Source: JAUILA01 sp050289805 (GTDB lineage: Bacteria > Bacteroidota > Bacteroidia > Cytophagales > Cyclobacteriaceae). Taken from it: 64,000 nucleotides of DNA. The notes under the pieces are model-generated. The model was given only the letters and a program-made list of their open reading frames with translations, did not search any database and was not told where the DNA came from. Made by a program: the position numbers and the translations under genes. Of this stretch, positions 25,300-33,762 are shown one piece after another. The stretch spans positions 62,001 through 126,000 of the forward strand of contig JBNKGL010000005.1 in assembly GCA_050289805.1 (NCBI GenBank). Direction: 5' to 3'. Each line of letters starts with the position of its first letter. The stretch's first letter is position 1.

Positions 25300-25551
25300 T
25301 TATTTTAGCGAATCAGTTACATAAGGCAACAAAGCCAGGTGACGTGCACGCTTAACGGCTTGCGTTACTTTCTTTTGGAACTTCTGACTGGTTCCCGTGA
25401 TTCTGCGGGGAAGAATCTTGCCCTGCTCATTCACAAACTTCAAAAGGAAGTCGGGATCCTTGTAGTCAATATACTTTATTCCGTTTTTCTTAAAACGGCA
25501 GTATTTATTCTTGTTTTCGTTCCGATTGATCGGTTCGTTAATCAATGTCAT
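25300..25551 (-). CDS. rpsR: 30S ribosomal protein S18
   Basis: An 83-residue protein with the S18 core (KYCRFKKNGIKYIDYKDPDFLLKFVNEQGKILPRRITG, then QKKVTQAVKRARHLALLPYV). It binds S6 on the platform of the small subunit. Its ATG overlaps the rpsF stop by four bases, in keeping with equimolar S6:S18 synthesis. Confidence 0.98.
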   Translation of the reverse strand: MTLINEPINRNENKNKYCRFKKNGIKYIDYKDPDFLLKFVNEQGKILPRRITGTSQKFQKKVTQAVKRARHLALLPYVTDSLK

Positions 25552-25916
25552 GATACGGGCTCCTCCTTAGCCTTCTTGTTATCTTTTCTAAATGCACCTT
25601 TTCTGCGCTTCTCATTGTACTCAACTGCATGCTTGTCCAGTGATACAGTTAGAAATCTCATGACTGCTTCGTCACGTCGGAATTCCGTTTCAAGTGCTGA
25701 GATCGTTTCAGGAGTTGCCTTGTATTCGACAAGGTTGTAAAAACCGGTCGATTTATGCTGGATCGGATATGCAAGCTTACGCAGCCCCCAAAGTTCCTCA
25801 TTAATGATCTCAGCATTGTGATCGGTCAACACCTTAACGAATTTTTTTACGGCATCCTTCATCTGCTCTTCAGATAAAACGGGATTTAAAATGAATACCG
25901 TCTCGTAATTGTTCAT
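25548..25916 (-). CDS. rpsF: 30S ribosomal protein S6
   Basis: A 122-residue protein with the S6 fold (NNYETVFILNPVLSEEQMKDAVKKF, WGLRKLAYPIQHKSTGFYNLVEYKA, RRDEAVMRFLTVSLDKHAV) and a charged C-terminal tail. It is the first gene of the operon; a TAACTTTG -7 box lies about 30 bases upstream. Confidence 0.98.
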   Translation of the reverse strand: MNNYETVFILNPVLSEEQMKDAVKKFVKVLTDHNAEIINEELWGLRKLAYPIQHKSTGFYNLVEYKATPETISALETEFRRDEAVMRFLTVSLDKHAVEYNEKRRKGAFRKDNKKAKEEPVS

Positions 25917-25941
25917 ATTAGTTATTTTAAAATTCGGAGTG

Positions 25942-25949
25942 CAAAGTTA
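25942..25949 (-). promoter_or_regulatory. -7 box of the rpsF operon promoter
   Basis: On the minus strand this reads TAACTTTG followed by C, a textbook Bacteroidota TAnnTTTGC element, 26 bases from the rpsF ATG. The expected -33 TTTG is only weakly matched (GTTTT). Confidence 0.65.
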
Positions 25950-26090
25950 GATAATTAGTTTGTTTTTTAAAACGAAGGGGTAAAATTATATTATTGTTCT
26001 TTTTTGATGCAGAATTGCAGGTCTCGTCATGCGGCCGACAAACCTTTCGGGCAGCCGGTCGTTGATCAATAGGAAAAGCACACTGAAGCC

Positions 26091-26858
26091 ATGAAAACGA
26101 ATATCCTGATAATCCTGTTTATACTATCCCTGATGTCCTGTGGTGCACAGCCTGCCGAAAGAAAGGCAGCTGCAATCTCGCATCAGGTGTGGAATGACCT
26201 TTTACATGATCATGTTCGTGAAGACGGAATGGTCGATTATAAAGGCTTTTTGCAAGACCTGGAAAAACTGGATCAATACCTGGCGGATCTTTCGGCCGGC
26301 GCCCCGGATCCTGAAAATTGGAGCAGGGACGAACAGCTCGCCTACTGGATCAATGCCTATAATGCCTTCACCGTAAAGTTAATCGTTGATAATTATCCGC
26401 TTGAAAGTATCAAGGATCTGAACCCTGTGGTAGCGATCCCAACGGTGAGCACCATCTGGAATAAAAAGTTTTTCACTATCGGCGGCGTGGAGATGAGCCT
26501 CGATAATATTGAACATGACATCTTGAGAAAAGATTTTCAGGAGCCCAGAATACATTTTGCGATAAATTGCGCTTCCGTTTCCTGTCCGCCATTACGTCGG
26601 GAAGCCTATGTTGCGGAGAAAATAGATGATCAGCTTGAAGAACAGGCCATTGCATTTATGAACGACCCGTTGCGGAATCAAATATCGCCCGACAACCCCA
26701 AACTATCTAAAATATTCAGCTGGTTTTCAGGAGATTTCAAAAAGAACGGGACTGTTATTCAATTCATCAATCAATATTCCGAGACCAAAATCAAGCCGGG
26801 TGCTGATCTGGATTTCATGGATTATGATTGGGCGCTGAATGATACTGCCACGCAGTAG
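26091..26858 (+). CDS. DUF547-domain lipoprotein
   Basis: A 255-residue protein with a lipoprotein signal (ILFILSLMSCG, Cys17) and the DUF547 core: VDYKGFLQD, EQLAYWINAYNAFTVKLIVDNYPLESIKDL, HFAINCASVSCPPLRREAY and FSWFSGDF. The paired cysteines in NCASVSCPP and the WINAYNA block are the family hallmarks. The family resembles papain-like/transglutaminase-fold proteins, but activity is unproven. It stands alone between the ribosomal operon and a shared terminator. Confidence 0.93.
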   Translation: MKTNILIILFILSLMSCGAQPAERKAAAISHQVWNDLLHDHVREDGMVDYKGFLQDLEKLDQYLADLSAGAPDPENWSRDEQLAYWINAYNAFTVKLIVDNYPLESIKDLNPVVAIPTVSTIWNKKFFTIGGVEMSLDNIEHDILRKDFQEPRIHFAINCASVSCPPLRREAYVAEKIDDQLEEQAIAFMNDPLRNQISPDNPKLSKIFSWFSGDFKKNGTVIQFINQYSETKIKPGADLDFMDYDWALNDTATQ

Positions 26859-26865
26859 GATACAT

Positions 26866-26890
26866 AAAAAAGGCTCCCGGAGGAGCCTTT
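26866..26890 (-). terminator. Terminator between convergent genes
   Basis: AAAGGCTCC and GGAGCCTTT flank a short loop between the DUF547 and coiled-coil genes. On the minus strand the hairpin is followed by a T6 run (CTTTTTTATG), so it terminates the minus-strand gene best. On the plus strand the tail is weaker, so it is only partly bidirectional. Confidence 0.82.
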
Positions 26891-26908
26891 GGATCGGTTC
26901 AATATTTT

Positions 26909-27832
26909 TTATTTCACAATGAATTCTTGCCGCCCCATCAAATAATCATCGGTGTAAACTTCAAGAATATGCTGTCCTTCGTCGAATTCAGAACCCTTCT
27001 CGTATTCAAAGGTGAGCTGTTGTCTTGAATTATCGAAAAGAATTTCCTGACTTGCAGTAAAGAATTCCTCCTTATTATTCAGCATGAATGTTCCTGATCC
27101 GCGTTCGACATCAAAAATTATCTGACCGGCAGGGTCGATAATTCGGATGAGGATGTCTTTCCCTTCAATGGGAGCGACATTATTTTCAGCAATATTGAAA
27201 ACTACTTTCAGCTTTTCCACCTGGTTTTGCCGGAATGGTGATTCACGTTCTCTTCCCCGTCGGTTCACACCCAGAATTTGAATGTTTTCTGCTTTGAGTT
27301 GGGAAGCGATATTCACCTTGGATATTAGCTCTTCCTTGGTACGTGTAATCGTGGTGATGCTATCCGAAAGTTCATTCTTCTCCGTTTTGAGAGTTGTATT
27401 CTCAGTTAGCAATTCCTCGTTGATGGACTGCAGTTTCTGGATTTCTTCATCCTTCGCTTTCAATAATGTTTCATAGCCGGAAACTTTCGCCTGAAGACGG
27501 TTAAGATCTCTGCGGTTTCTTGTTTTTGTATCTGCCAGCTCCTGTTCTATTTCAGCTTTTACGCGTTCAAGTTCTTCCACATCACCACCCAGCTCTTCTA
27601 TTTCAGCTATTTTCACGTCGAGTTCAGCGCGAATATCTGTTAATCGCTGCATGGTCGTAGCCAGTTCTTCTTCCGTGGATGCCTGCCTGTTCTCGAGGCT
27701 AGTTTTTTCCTGGTGATCGAGATAGATCTTTACACCTTGTACGATGATGATGATACCAAAAATAATCAACAGCACAAGGTACTTATTACTGCCTTTGGGT
27801 TTTTCCGGAGGTTTTACAATATGTTCAGCCAT
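26909..27832 (-). CDS. Single-pass membrane protein with long coiled coil
   Basis: A 307-residue protein. A Pro/Lys-rich cytoplasmic N-terminus is followed by one transmembrane helix (about 19-33, YLVLLIIFGIIIIVQGV). A continuous coiled coil spans about 40-175 (repeated heptads such as ELDVKIAEIEELGGDVEELER and LKAKDEEIQKLQSINEELLTEN). A C-terminal beta domain follows (about 190-307, VEKLKVVFNIAENNVAPIEGKDILIRIIDP). The overall layout is a membrane-anchored rod displaying an immunoglobulin-like or other beta module on the periplasmic side. I do not recognise a named family; it is probably a conserved Bacteroidota hypothetical. Confidence 0.8.
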   Translation of the reverse strand: MAEHIVKPPEKPKGSNKYLVLLIIFGIIIIVQGVKIYLDHQEKTSLENRQASTEEELATTMQRLTDIRAELDVKIAEIEELGGDVEELERVKAEIEQELADTKTRNRRDLNRLQAKVSGYETLLKAKDEEIQKLQSINEELLTENTTLKTEKNELSDSITTITRTKEELISKVNIASQLKAENIQILGVNRRGRERESPFRQNQVEKLKVVFNIAENNVAPIEGKDILIRIIDPAGQIIFDVERGSGTFMLNNKEEFFTASQEILFDNSRQQLTFEYEKGSEFDEGQHILEVYTDDYLMGRQEFIVK

Positions 27833-27908
27833 GTTAAGTCTTTCTTAATGATTGTTCTGTAAAATTATCGTTAATTTATCACAAGTCAATATTTTGTTGA
27901 AGAGTTGT

Positions 27909-28511
27909 ATGGAAACAAGCAGGTTTACCACAGAAAAATACTGGACAGAACGGTACAAGGCAAATGATATTCCCTGGGATACAGGCGGTGTAACAACCCC
28001 GATCAAGGAATATATTGATCATTTGGAGGATGTAAACACCAGGATTCTCATTCCCGGAGCGGGGAGCGCATATGAGGCAGAATATTGCAGGAAGAAAGGT
28101 TTTGAGAATGTCTATGTCGTTGATCTCAGCAAAGAGGCTCTTGACAGGCTTGCTGGCAGATGTCCTGGTTTTCAGAAAGAACATCTGCTTCACCAGGATT
28201 TTTTTACGATGGAGGGAGAATTTGACCTTATTCTGGAACAGACCTTTTTCTGTGCACTGCCACCGGTATTGCGTCCTGATTATGTTCGGAAGATGAATGA
28301 TTTGCTCGCCCCCGGGGGATACCTGGCGGGTGTTCTGTTTGATGATCCGCTGAATGATGATCACCCGCCATTCGGTGGAAATGAAGCCATCTATCGTAGC
28401 TATTTCTTTCCTACCTTTGAAGAAAAGATCATGGCCCGATGCTATAATTCTATCCCGCCAAGAATGGGGCGGGAATTATTTATTGAGCTCCGAAAACCTG
28501 TAATGAAATAG
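27909..28511 (+). CDS. TPMT-like SAM-dependent methyltransferase
   Basis: A 200-residue class I methyltransferase. The start METSRFTTEKYWTERYKANDIPWDTGG matches the thiopurine S-methyltransferase-like group (W..RY.....PWD.G). The SAM motif ILIPGAGSAYEAEYCRKKG, the VYVVDLSKEAL acidic strand and FDLILEQTFFCALPP follow. The 27909 ATG was chosen; the frame opens at 27852, but those residues are unlike the family. Small thiols, halides or selenium compounds are typical substrates in this group; here the substrate is unknown. Confidence 0.88.
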   Translation: METSRFTTEKYWTERYKANDIPWDTGGVTTPIKEYIDHLEDVNTRILIPGAGSAYEAEYCRKKGFENVYVVDLSKEALDRLAGRCPGFQKEHLLHQDFFTMEGEFDLILEQTFFCALPPVLRPDYVRKMNDLLAPGGYLAGVLFDDPLNDDHPPFGGNEAIYRSYFFPTFEEKIMARCYNSIPPRMGRELFIELRKPVMK

Positions 28512-28533
28512 TCGTATTCAATAATTCTCGTTC

Positions 28534-29733
28534 ATGACATCTGAAAAAAAACCTACCCCTGAAATTGTCGACAAAGCAGAGTCTTTTGTACTTGACCTTT
28601 TTCGAAAAGATCTGAATCCTGATATGCAATATCATGATACTGCCCATACAACCGAAGTTGTGGAGGTATCTGAACAGCTGGCAGGGAAGCGGGGATTGAA
28701 ATCAGAAGATTTAGAGGTGCTGTTACTGGCTGCCTGGATGCACGATACTGGCTTTACCCGCACCTATGATGGTCATGAGGATCAGAGCGTTGCGATTGCG
28801 GATAGTTTTTTGACTGCGCAGTCCTATGATGAGGACAAAAAGCAGCGTGTTCTTGAGCTTATCAGGAGCACGGTGCCGGATGCGCCTTCCACCTCGCTAC
28901 TGGCCCAGATACTTCATGATGCCGATATTTCACATATGGGCCGGAAAAGATTCTTCCGTAAAGGTGAACTTCTCAGGATCGAACTTGAGAATATGCAGCA
29001 GCAAAAATGGTCTGAACTCGAATGGGAGGAAAAGCAATATGAATTCCTCACCCGGAATGATTTCATCACTCCGGAAGCAATCGAAATATTTGGTGCGCGG
29101 AGAACAAAAAATATTAAAAAACAGCGCCAAAATATTTTGAAAGCGCGGAAAGACGTTTCCCGGAAACAAACGGGAAAGGATTTCGGTCGGGGTATCGATA
29201 CATTATATCGAACCAATTACCGAAACCATATTAACTTCAGTGCGATTGCAGATGGTAAGGCCAACATGATGATCAGTATTAATACTATTCTGATCTCGGT
29301 TATTGTAACCCTTTCAGGAGCAAGTCTTTCCATAGAGGGATTTACCGTAGAAAGATTTCGATACACTATTCCAATCCTGGTTCTTTTGCTGGGGTCTCTA
29401 TGTTCCGTCTTGTTTGCAGTGCTTTCAGCACGACCCAAAGTGACTGAAAAAAAGGTGGATATGGATGATGTAAAAGACGCCAAAATTTCCCTGCTGTATT
29501 TTGGGAATTTTCTTGGCATTCCAAAGAATGAATTCTTGTCTTATCTGAGTAAATTAAAGGAAGATCAGCAGCGGCTGTATGACAGTATGTCGATCGACCT
29601 TTATAACCTTGGCGCGGTACTGAAGGAGAAGTACAGGTTACTTTCGATTTCGTACAACATATTCATGATAGGCCTTACGGTCTCTGTTGTAGCATTTATT
29701 GTCATATTTATTTTTACTAATGCCAGACATTAG
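28534..29733 (+). CDS. HD phosphohydrolase fused to Pycsar-type transmembrane domain (DUF5706-like)
   Basis: A 399-residue fusion. Residues about 10-135 are an HD domain with H34/H38 (QYHDTAHT), H70-D71 (AAWMHDTGF), H81 (DGHEDQS) and D129/D131 (ILHDADISH). Residues about 222-399 resemble the Pycsar effector transmembrane domain: IDTLYRTNYRNHINFSAIADGKANMMISINT, helices at about 245-262 and 279-298, then YFGNFLGIP and a final helix at about 374-396. In Pycsar defence, PycTM proteins respond to cCMP/cUMP and damage the membrane. No pyrimidine cyclase gene is beside it. The HD domain could hydrolyse a nucleotide signal, which is inference. Confidence 0.85.
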   Translation: MTSEKKPTPEIVDKAESFVLDLFRKDLNPDMQYHDTAHTTEVVEVSEQLAGKRGLKSEDLEVLLLAAWMHDTGFTRTYDGHEDQSVAIADSFLTAQSYDEDKKQRVLELIRSTVPDAPSTSLLAQILHDADISHMGRKRFFRKGELLRIELENMQQQKWSELEWEEKQYEFLTRNDFITPEAIEIFGARRTKNIKKQRQNILKARKDVSRKQTGKDFGRGIDTLYRTNYRNHINFSAIADGKANMMISINTILISVIVTLSGASLSIEGFTVERFRYTIPILVLLLGSLCSVLFAVLSARPKVTEKKVDMDDVKDAKISLLYFGNFLGIPKNEFLSYLSKLKEDQQRLYDSMSIDLYNLGAVLKEKYRLLSISYNIFMIGLTVSVVAFIVIFIFTNARH

Positions 29734-32293
29734 CCGATGGATAGTACTTTTTAGCATAATTCTTCTCACTGCGGGAGGGTGTAAAATTATTCATCCTTCC
29801 GGCCAGGCAAACCTTCAGCAGCCGGTATCCGGCACGGCGCAAGGACAGGTAACCATCAAACCGGGAGGTGCGTACACTGCACCCAAATTCAAAAGATTCT
29901 GGCTTGGGGATCAATACAGGGATGTTTGGGAAACCTCCATTCAGGTGCCAGTCCTCGATTTTGATACTAAGTTGGGCGGCTTGCAAATTCCGGAGGAATT
30001 GAATGAAAATACTGCCCATGTGTTGAAAGTGAGAACAGCAGAAGGAAGGCCTTATATTCTGCGAGCAATATTGTCTGATCCTGTTGGTGATCAGGCTTCC
30101 CTTCCTTATGGTGAATTAATAACATCAGCACTGGCCGAACAGGCCGGTATCCCACATATCAACCCGGAATTGGTTTATATTCCCGATGTGGCACTACTGG
30201 GCAAATACCGCAAGGAATTTGGAGGAATACTGGCCATTTTCTCAGAAGATGCACAGGGAAACGGATCTGATTTTGCAAATTCCGGCTTCTCAGGGTATGG
30301 CGTTCAAACGCAAGGCATGATCCGTGAGCTGCGCGATGATCATGACAGTAAAATTGATGAACTGGCTTATCTGAAAGCTCGTCTATTTGATATCTGGGTC
30401 GGAGATTGGGATCGCAACGAAGAACAGTATCTCTGGGCCGGGGATGACGAAAGAGCACGGTTTAAGCCAATACCAGTCAACAGGGATAATGCATTTTTCA
30501 GGTTTGATGGTGTAATCCCCTGGGTCAGTAGCCGGAAATGGGCACAGCGTCAATTCCAGGATTTTCAGAATGACATTCGTGACACGGAAGGACTTAACCT
30601 TTACGGCCTTCCGATGGACCGCAGATTTTTAGCCGGATTGGGAAAGGAACAATGGCAGCAGGTTGCCAGGGATCTTCGGGCCAGGTTTTCCAATGAGTTT
30701 ATTTATGAAAGCGTGCAAAGGATACCTGAGCCTGCCTATGAACTCGTTGGTCAGGAAATAGCCGAAAAACTAATTGTCCGAAGAAACAGACTTGAAGAAT
30801 TTGCGCTACGTTACTATGCTGCCCTTGCACGGCAAGTTGATGTCGTCGGTACCGATGAAAGCGAATATTTTGAAATTCTACGCCTTCCGGATGGCGGGAT
30901 GCAGGTTGAGATGTATACTTCTCATAATGATGGCGACAGAGGTGAACAGATATTTATTCGCATTTTTAATCCTTCAGAAACGCAGGAGGTTCGGCTGTTC
31001 GGACTTGGAGGGGTTGATTATTTCAGAATCAGCGGCACTTCGGAGAAGCCTATGAATCTCCGCATAATCGGAGGTGATGGTGAAGATGAGATTACGGATA
31101 ATTCGAATAGTCGCCAATGGCGTAAATCCACAGTTATTTATGACACCCAAAATGGAAATTCCATCGTTCCGGGGCCGGATACACGCATTGAAAGTACTGT
31201 AAATAACGAAATCGTACGCTATGATATGCATGCGTTTCGTTACGACCATCTGGCTCCCGTTTTGAAGATTGGCTACAATATGGATGATAAATTCTACCTG
31301 GGTGGAGGTGTTGTTTATACCAGGCATGGATTCAATCAATATCCGTATGCAAGCGAACACAGGGCAACAATCGCTGTGGCACCGTACAGAAGTTCCTGGC
31401 AATTTGAGTATTCAGGAGATTTTACTGATGTGATTCAGAAGATGGGTGTGAACCTTGACCTGACAATACAATTTCCGCGTTTATACACCAACTTTTTTGG
31501 GTTTGGAAATTCAACGGTATCGGAAGAGCGAAGATCATATTATGACGTTTACTATTATAACTTTCGTTTTTTTCCTGGCTTTACAGGAAGATCAGGTAAT
31601 TCAATCTTTAAGCTTGGCCCCCTAATCCAGGTTGTTAATGTAGACAGGCTGGAAGGTACATTCCTTGATGAAAATACCGACGGTCTCCTCCCTGATGTAT
31701 TTCGCAAAAATGTTTATGGCGGAATTGCGCTGTCGGCGGATATCAGAAGTATTGAAAGTGTTGAAAATCCGCTGAAGGGTGTTCGGTGGTTAACAAATAT
31801 GGAGTGGCTTGCTCAGACCAATAATTCGCAAAGCAAGATCGGACGTATCAATTCTGAAATCAGGGGTTATTACACCTTTGAAGAGAAAGTACCGGTCACT
31901 ATTGCCGCCAGGCTGGGTGCTGCTTCAACAACCGGTGATTTTCAATTTTACCAGGCCAGCACAATCGGGGGAACCCGGGGTTATGATACTCAGGGAAATG
32001 TCCGTGGTTATTATCGTGACCGGTTCACCGGAAGAAGTTCGATCTTTCAGAATCTGGAGGTGCGCGCCAGTGTACTTCGTATCTCAGAATTTTATATTCC
32101 TTTCGAGCTGGGGGTGCTGGCACATTTCGATTCCGGCAGGGTATGGAGTGAAGTGCAGGAGGACAACAACTGGCATTCGTCATGGGGAGGCGGACTCTAT
32201 TTCCGACCTTTTGAAGGTGTGGCTGCAACGTTGGTTTATACTCATTCCACCGAGAATGACGTTTTAAACTTCAATCTCGGATTCATGTTCTGA
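29720..32293 (+). CDS. Outer membrane barrel lipoprotein with kinase-like N-terminal region
   Basis: An 857-residue protein starting at 29720 (overlapping the HD gene by 14 bases) with a lipoprotein signal (IILLTAGGC, Cys21). Residues about 95-400 carry HVLKVRTAEGRPYILRAI, ARLFDIWVGDWDRNEEQYLW (D231-R-N) and FKPIPVNRDNAFFRFDG (D256). This is a lysine strand, a DRN-like loop and a second Asp in the order of HipA/Fam20C-type atypical kinases. Residues about 510-857 form a BamA/TamA-like barrel (STIGGTRGYD, ASVLRISEFYIPFELGVLAHFDSGRVW) ending LNFNLGFMF. Similar barrel proteins are usually annotated BamA/TamA family. Kinase activity is speculation. Confidence 0.8.
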   Translation: MPDISRWIVLFSIILLTAGGCKIIHPSGQANLQQPVSGTAQGQVTIKPGGAYTAPKFKRFWLGDQYRDVWETSIQVPVLDFDTKLGGLQIPEELNENTAHVLKVRTAEGRPYILRAILSDPVGDQASLPYGELITSALAEQAGIPHINPELVYIPDVALLGKYRKEFGGILAIFSEDAQGNGSDFANSGFSGYGVQTQGMIRELRDDHDSKIDELAYLKARLFDIWVGDWDRNEEQYLWAGDDERARFKPIPVNRDNAFFRFDGVIPWVSSRKWAQRQFQDFQNDIRDTEGLNLYGLPMDRRFLAGLGKEQWQQVARDLRARFSNEFIYESVQRIPEPAYELVGQEIAEKLIVRRNRLEEFALRYYAALARQVDVVGTDESEYFEILRLPDGGMQVEMYTSHNDGDRGEQIFIRIFNPSETQEVRLFGLGGVDYFRISGTSEKPMNLRIIGGDGEDEITDNSNSRQWRKSTVIYDTQNGNSIVPGPDTRIESTVNNEIVRYDMHAFRYDHLAPVLKIGYNMDDKFYLGGGVVYTRHGFNQYPYASEHRATIAVAPYRSSWQFEYSGDFTDVIQKMGVNLDLTIQFPRLYTNFFGFGNSTVSEERRSYYDVYYYNFRFFPGFTGRSGNSIFKLGPLIQVVNVDRLEGTFLDENTDGLLPDVFRKNVYGGIALSADIRSIESVENPLKGVRWLTNMEWLAQTNNSQSKIGRINSEIRGYYTFEEKVPVTIAARLGAASTTGDFQFYQASTIGGTRGYDTQGNVRGYYRDRFTGRSSIFQNLEVRASVLRISEFYIPFELGVLAHFDSGRVWSEVQEDNNWHSSWGGGLYFRPFEGVAATLVYTHSTENDVLNFNLGFMF

Positions 32294-32401
32294 TTATCGT
32301 CCCCTTTCTGTATAAATCCCGTTTTTTTTAAACTATAGCCATTTTTTATATGTTCTTCTTTAGGGTAGCGAGGAATACTTCGTCCTGTGAAATTGAAAGT
32401 T

Positions 32402-32818
32402 ATGAATAAAGAAGAGCAAGAAATGAAACTGTATTATAATTCAAAAAAGAAAAGGGACCGGGAAGTACTTGGGTATGCGAGATCCCTTACAAAAATAGTT
32501 GTGAATGAACAGGATATCAGTAAAGATCCTCTTACGGAGCGTCAGCTGAAAGAACTTGCCGATGCCATGGAAGAACCGGTCGAAGACCTGATGGACAGAA
32601 ATGATTCCCTGTATATGGATAAAATCTCAAAGGGTCATTATGAGGAAGAAGATCTGCTGAAACTGCTGCGCCAAAATCCTTCGTTGCTTGATTCACCAAT
32701 AGCGGTGGTAGGTGATATTGTTTATCCGGTTGAGTCCCCTTTCGAACTGATTTCTAAGGATCTTTCTATTGAAGGAGTGAAATCCAGAAAGGGAAACATA
32801 TTTGAAAGAAGTAATTAA
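32402..32818 (+). CDS. ArsC-family protein lacking the catalytic cysteine
   Basis: A 138-residue protein with the ArsC/Spx thioredoxin-like layout: KLYYNSKKKRDREVLGYARSL, EQDISKDPLTERQLKELADAM, LMDRNDSLY, DLLKLLRQNPSLLDSPIAVVGD. The CX5R active-site loop of arsenate reductases is replaced by NSKKKRDRE and the protein contains no cysteine, so it cannot be a classical reductase. A group of such Cys-less ArsC-like proteins appears to occur in Bacteroidota (recalled). The start at 32402 is preferred over 32387 and 32423 by comparison with that group; the choice is uncertain. Confidence 0.8.
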   Translation: MNKEEQEMKLYYNSKKKRDREVLGYARSLTKIVVNEQDISKDPLTERQLKELADAMEEPVEDLMDRNDSLYMDKISKGHYEEEDLLKLLRQNPSLLDSPIAVVGDIVYPVESPFELISKDLSIEGVKSRKGNIFERSN

Positions 32819-32868
32819 CTGGTAAAACCGTCTGAATTCCTGTATCTTTTCTTCGAAATCAAGCTACA

Positions 32869-33762
32869 ATGAAGGAAAAACTGAATGAAGCTTTTCAGGA
32901 ATTCTGGGACACCACATTAACAACTGCACCGACTGTTCTGGTTGGGCTGATTCTTTTCAGTATTTTAATGCTGGCGGGGTGGGGTGTGTCACGCCTGGTA
33001 AGACGCAAACTCCGTCAATATTCGGATGATATACTTCTGGTCAATTTTGTGACCAGGGCAATCTGGCTGGTCTTTTTCTTATTTGCCTTTATAATTTTTC
33101 TGAACAGGGTAGGTCTCGGGGATGCTGCAGGCGGACTGCTTGCAGGTGCCGGAGTAAGTGCACTTATCCTGGGTTTTGCCTTTAAAGATATTGGTGAAAA
33201 TTTTGTGGCCGGGTTTTTCCTTGCGTTTAGCCGTCCTTTCGGAATTGGTGATATCATCGAGGTGCAGGATAATACAGGCACGGTTAACGGAATGAATTTT
33301 CGTAATACACACATCCGGACATTCACCGGACGTGATATTTTTCTGCCCAATGCCCTTCTGCTAAAAAATCCGCTGATCAACTATACAAGAGATGGACTTC
33401 TTCGTCATGATTTTGTCATTGGCCTGGATTATGATGATGACATTACCAATGCAATTCGGGCTATTATGGATGAGTTATCCGGAAATAAGAATATAGTGCA
33501 GCAAAAGGATTTGATGCCGTTTGTTGTTATTGAGAATTTTGGGGTAAGCACCATTAACCTGAAGATTCATTTTTGGATCAATACAAAGGATTTCCTCGGA
33601 TCAATGACCGTCCTTAAAAGTAACGTCATGTCCCAGGTATTTAACAGGCTCAAGAATGATGGTTTCAATATGCCTGCAGATATCGTGGAATTAAAAATTT
33701 ACCAGGAAGGAAGTCCCATACCATTAATGATTTATAATAAGGACGTGGCAAAGCATGATTAA
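32869..33762 (+). CDS. MscS-family mechanosensitive ion channel
   Basis: A 297-residue small-conductance channel protein. Three hydrophobic helices come first (about 20-40, 58-80, 85-110), the last with the glycine/alanine-rich pore helix GDAAGGLLAGAGVSALILGFAFKDI. The beta domain follows (NFVAGFFLAFSRPFGIGDIIEV, GTVNGMNFRNTHIRTFTGRDIFLPNALLLKNPLINYT). It releases osmolytes on hypo-osmotic shock. The length is typical for minimal MscS. It overlaps the DUF2254 gene by eight bases. Confidence 0.94.
   Translation: MKEKLNEAFQEFWDTTLTTAPTVLVGLILFSILMLAGWGVSRLVRRKLRQYSDDILLVNFVTRAIWLVFFLFAFIIFLNRVGLGDAAGGLLAGAGVSALILGFAFKDIGENFVAGFFLAFSRPFGIGDIIEVQDNTGTVNGMNFRNTHIRTFTGRDIFLPNALLLKNPLINYTRDGLLRHDFVIGLDYDDDITNAIRAIMDELSGNKNIVQQKDLMPFVVIENFGVSTINLKIHFWINTKDFLGSMTVLKSNVMSQVFNRLKNDGFNMPADIVELKIYQEGSPIPLMIYNKDVAKHD

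Noticed and set aside
28534..29733. A complete Pycsar anti-phage system
   Set aside because: Only the effector-like domain is present. The neighbouring genes are a methyltransferase and a barrel protein, with no cyclase, so a full system is not supported.
32402..32818. Arsenate reductase
   Set aside because: The protein has the ArsC-like scaffold but no cysteine, so the enzymatic annotation would be wrong.
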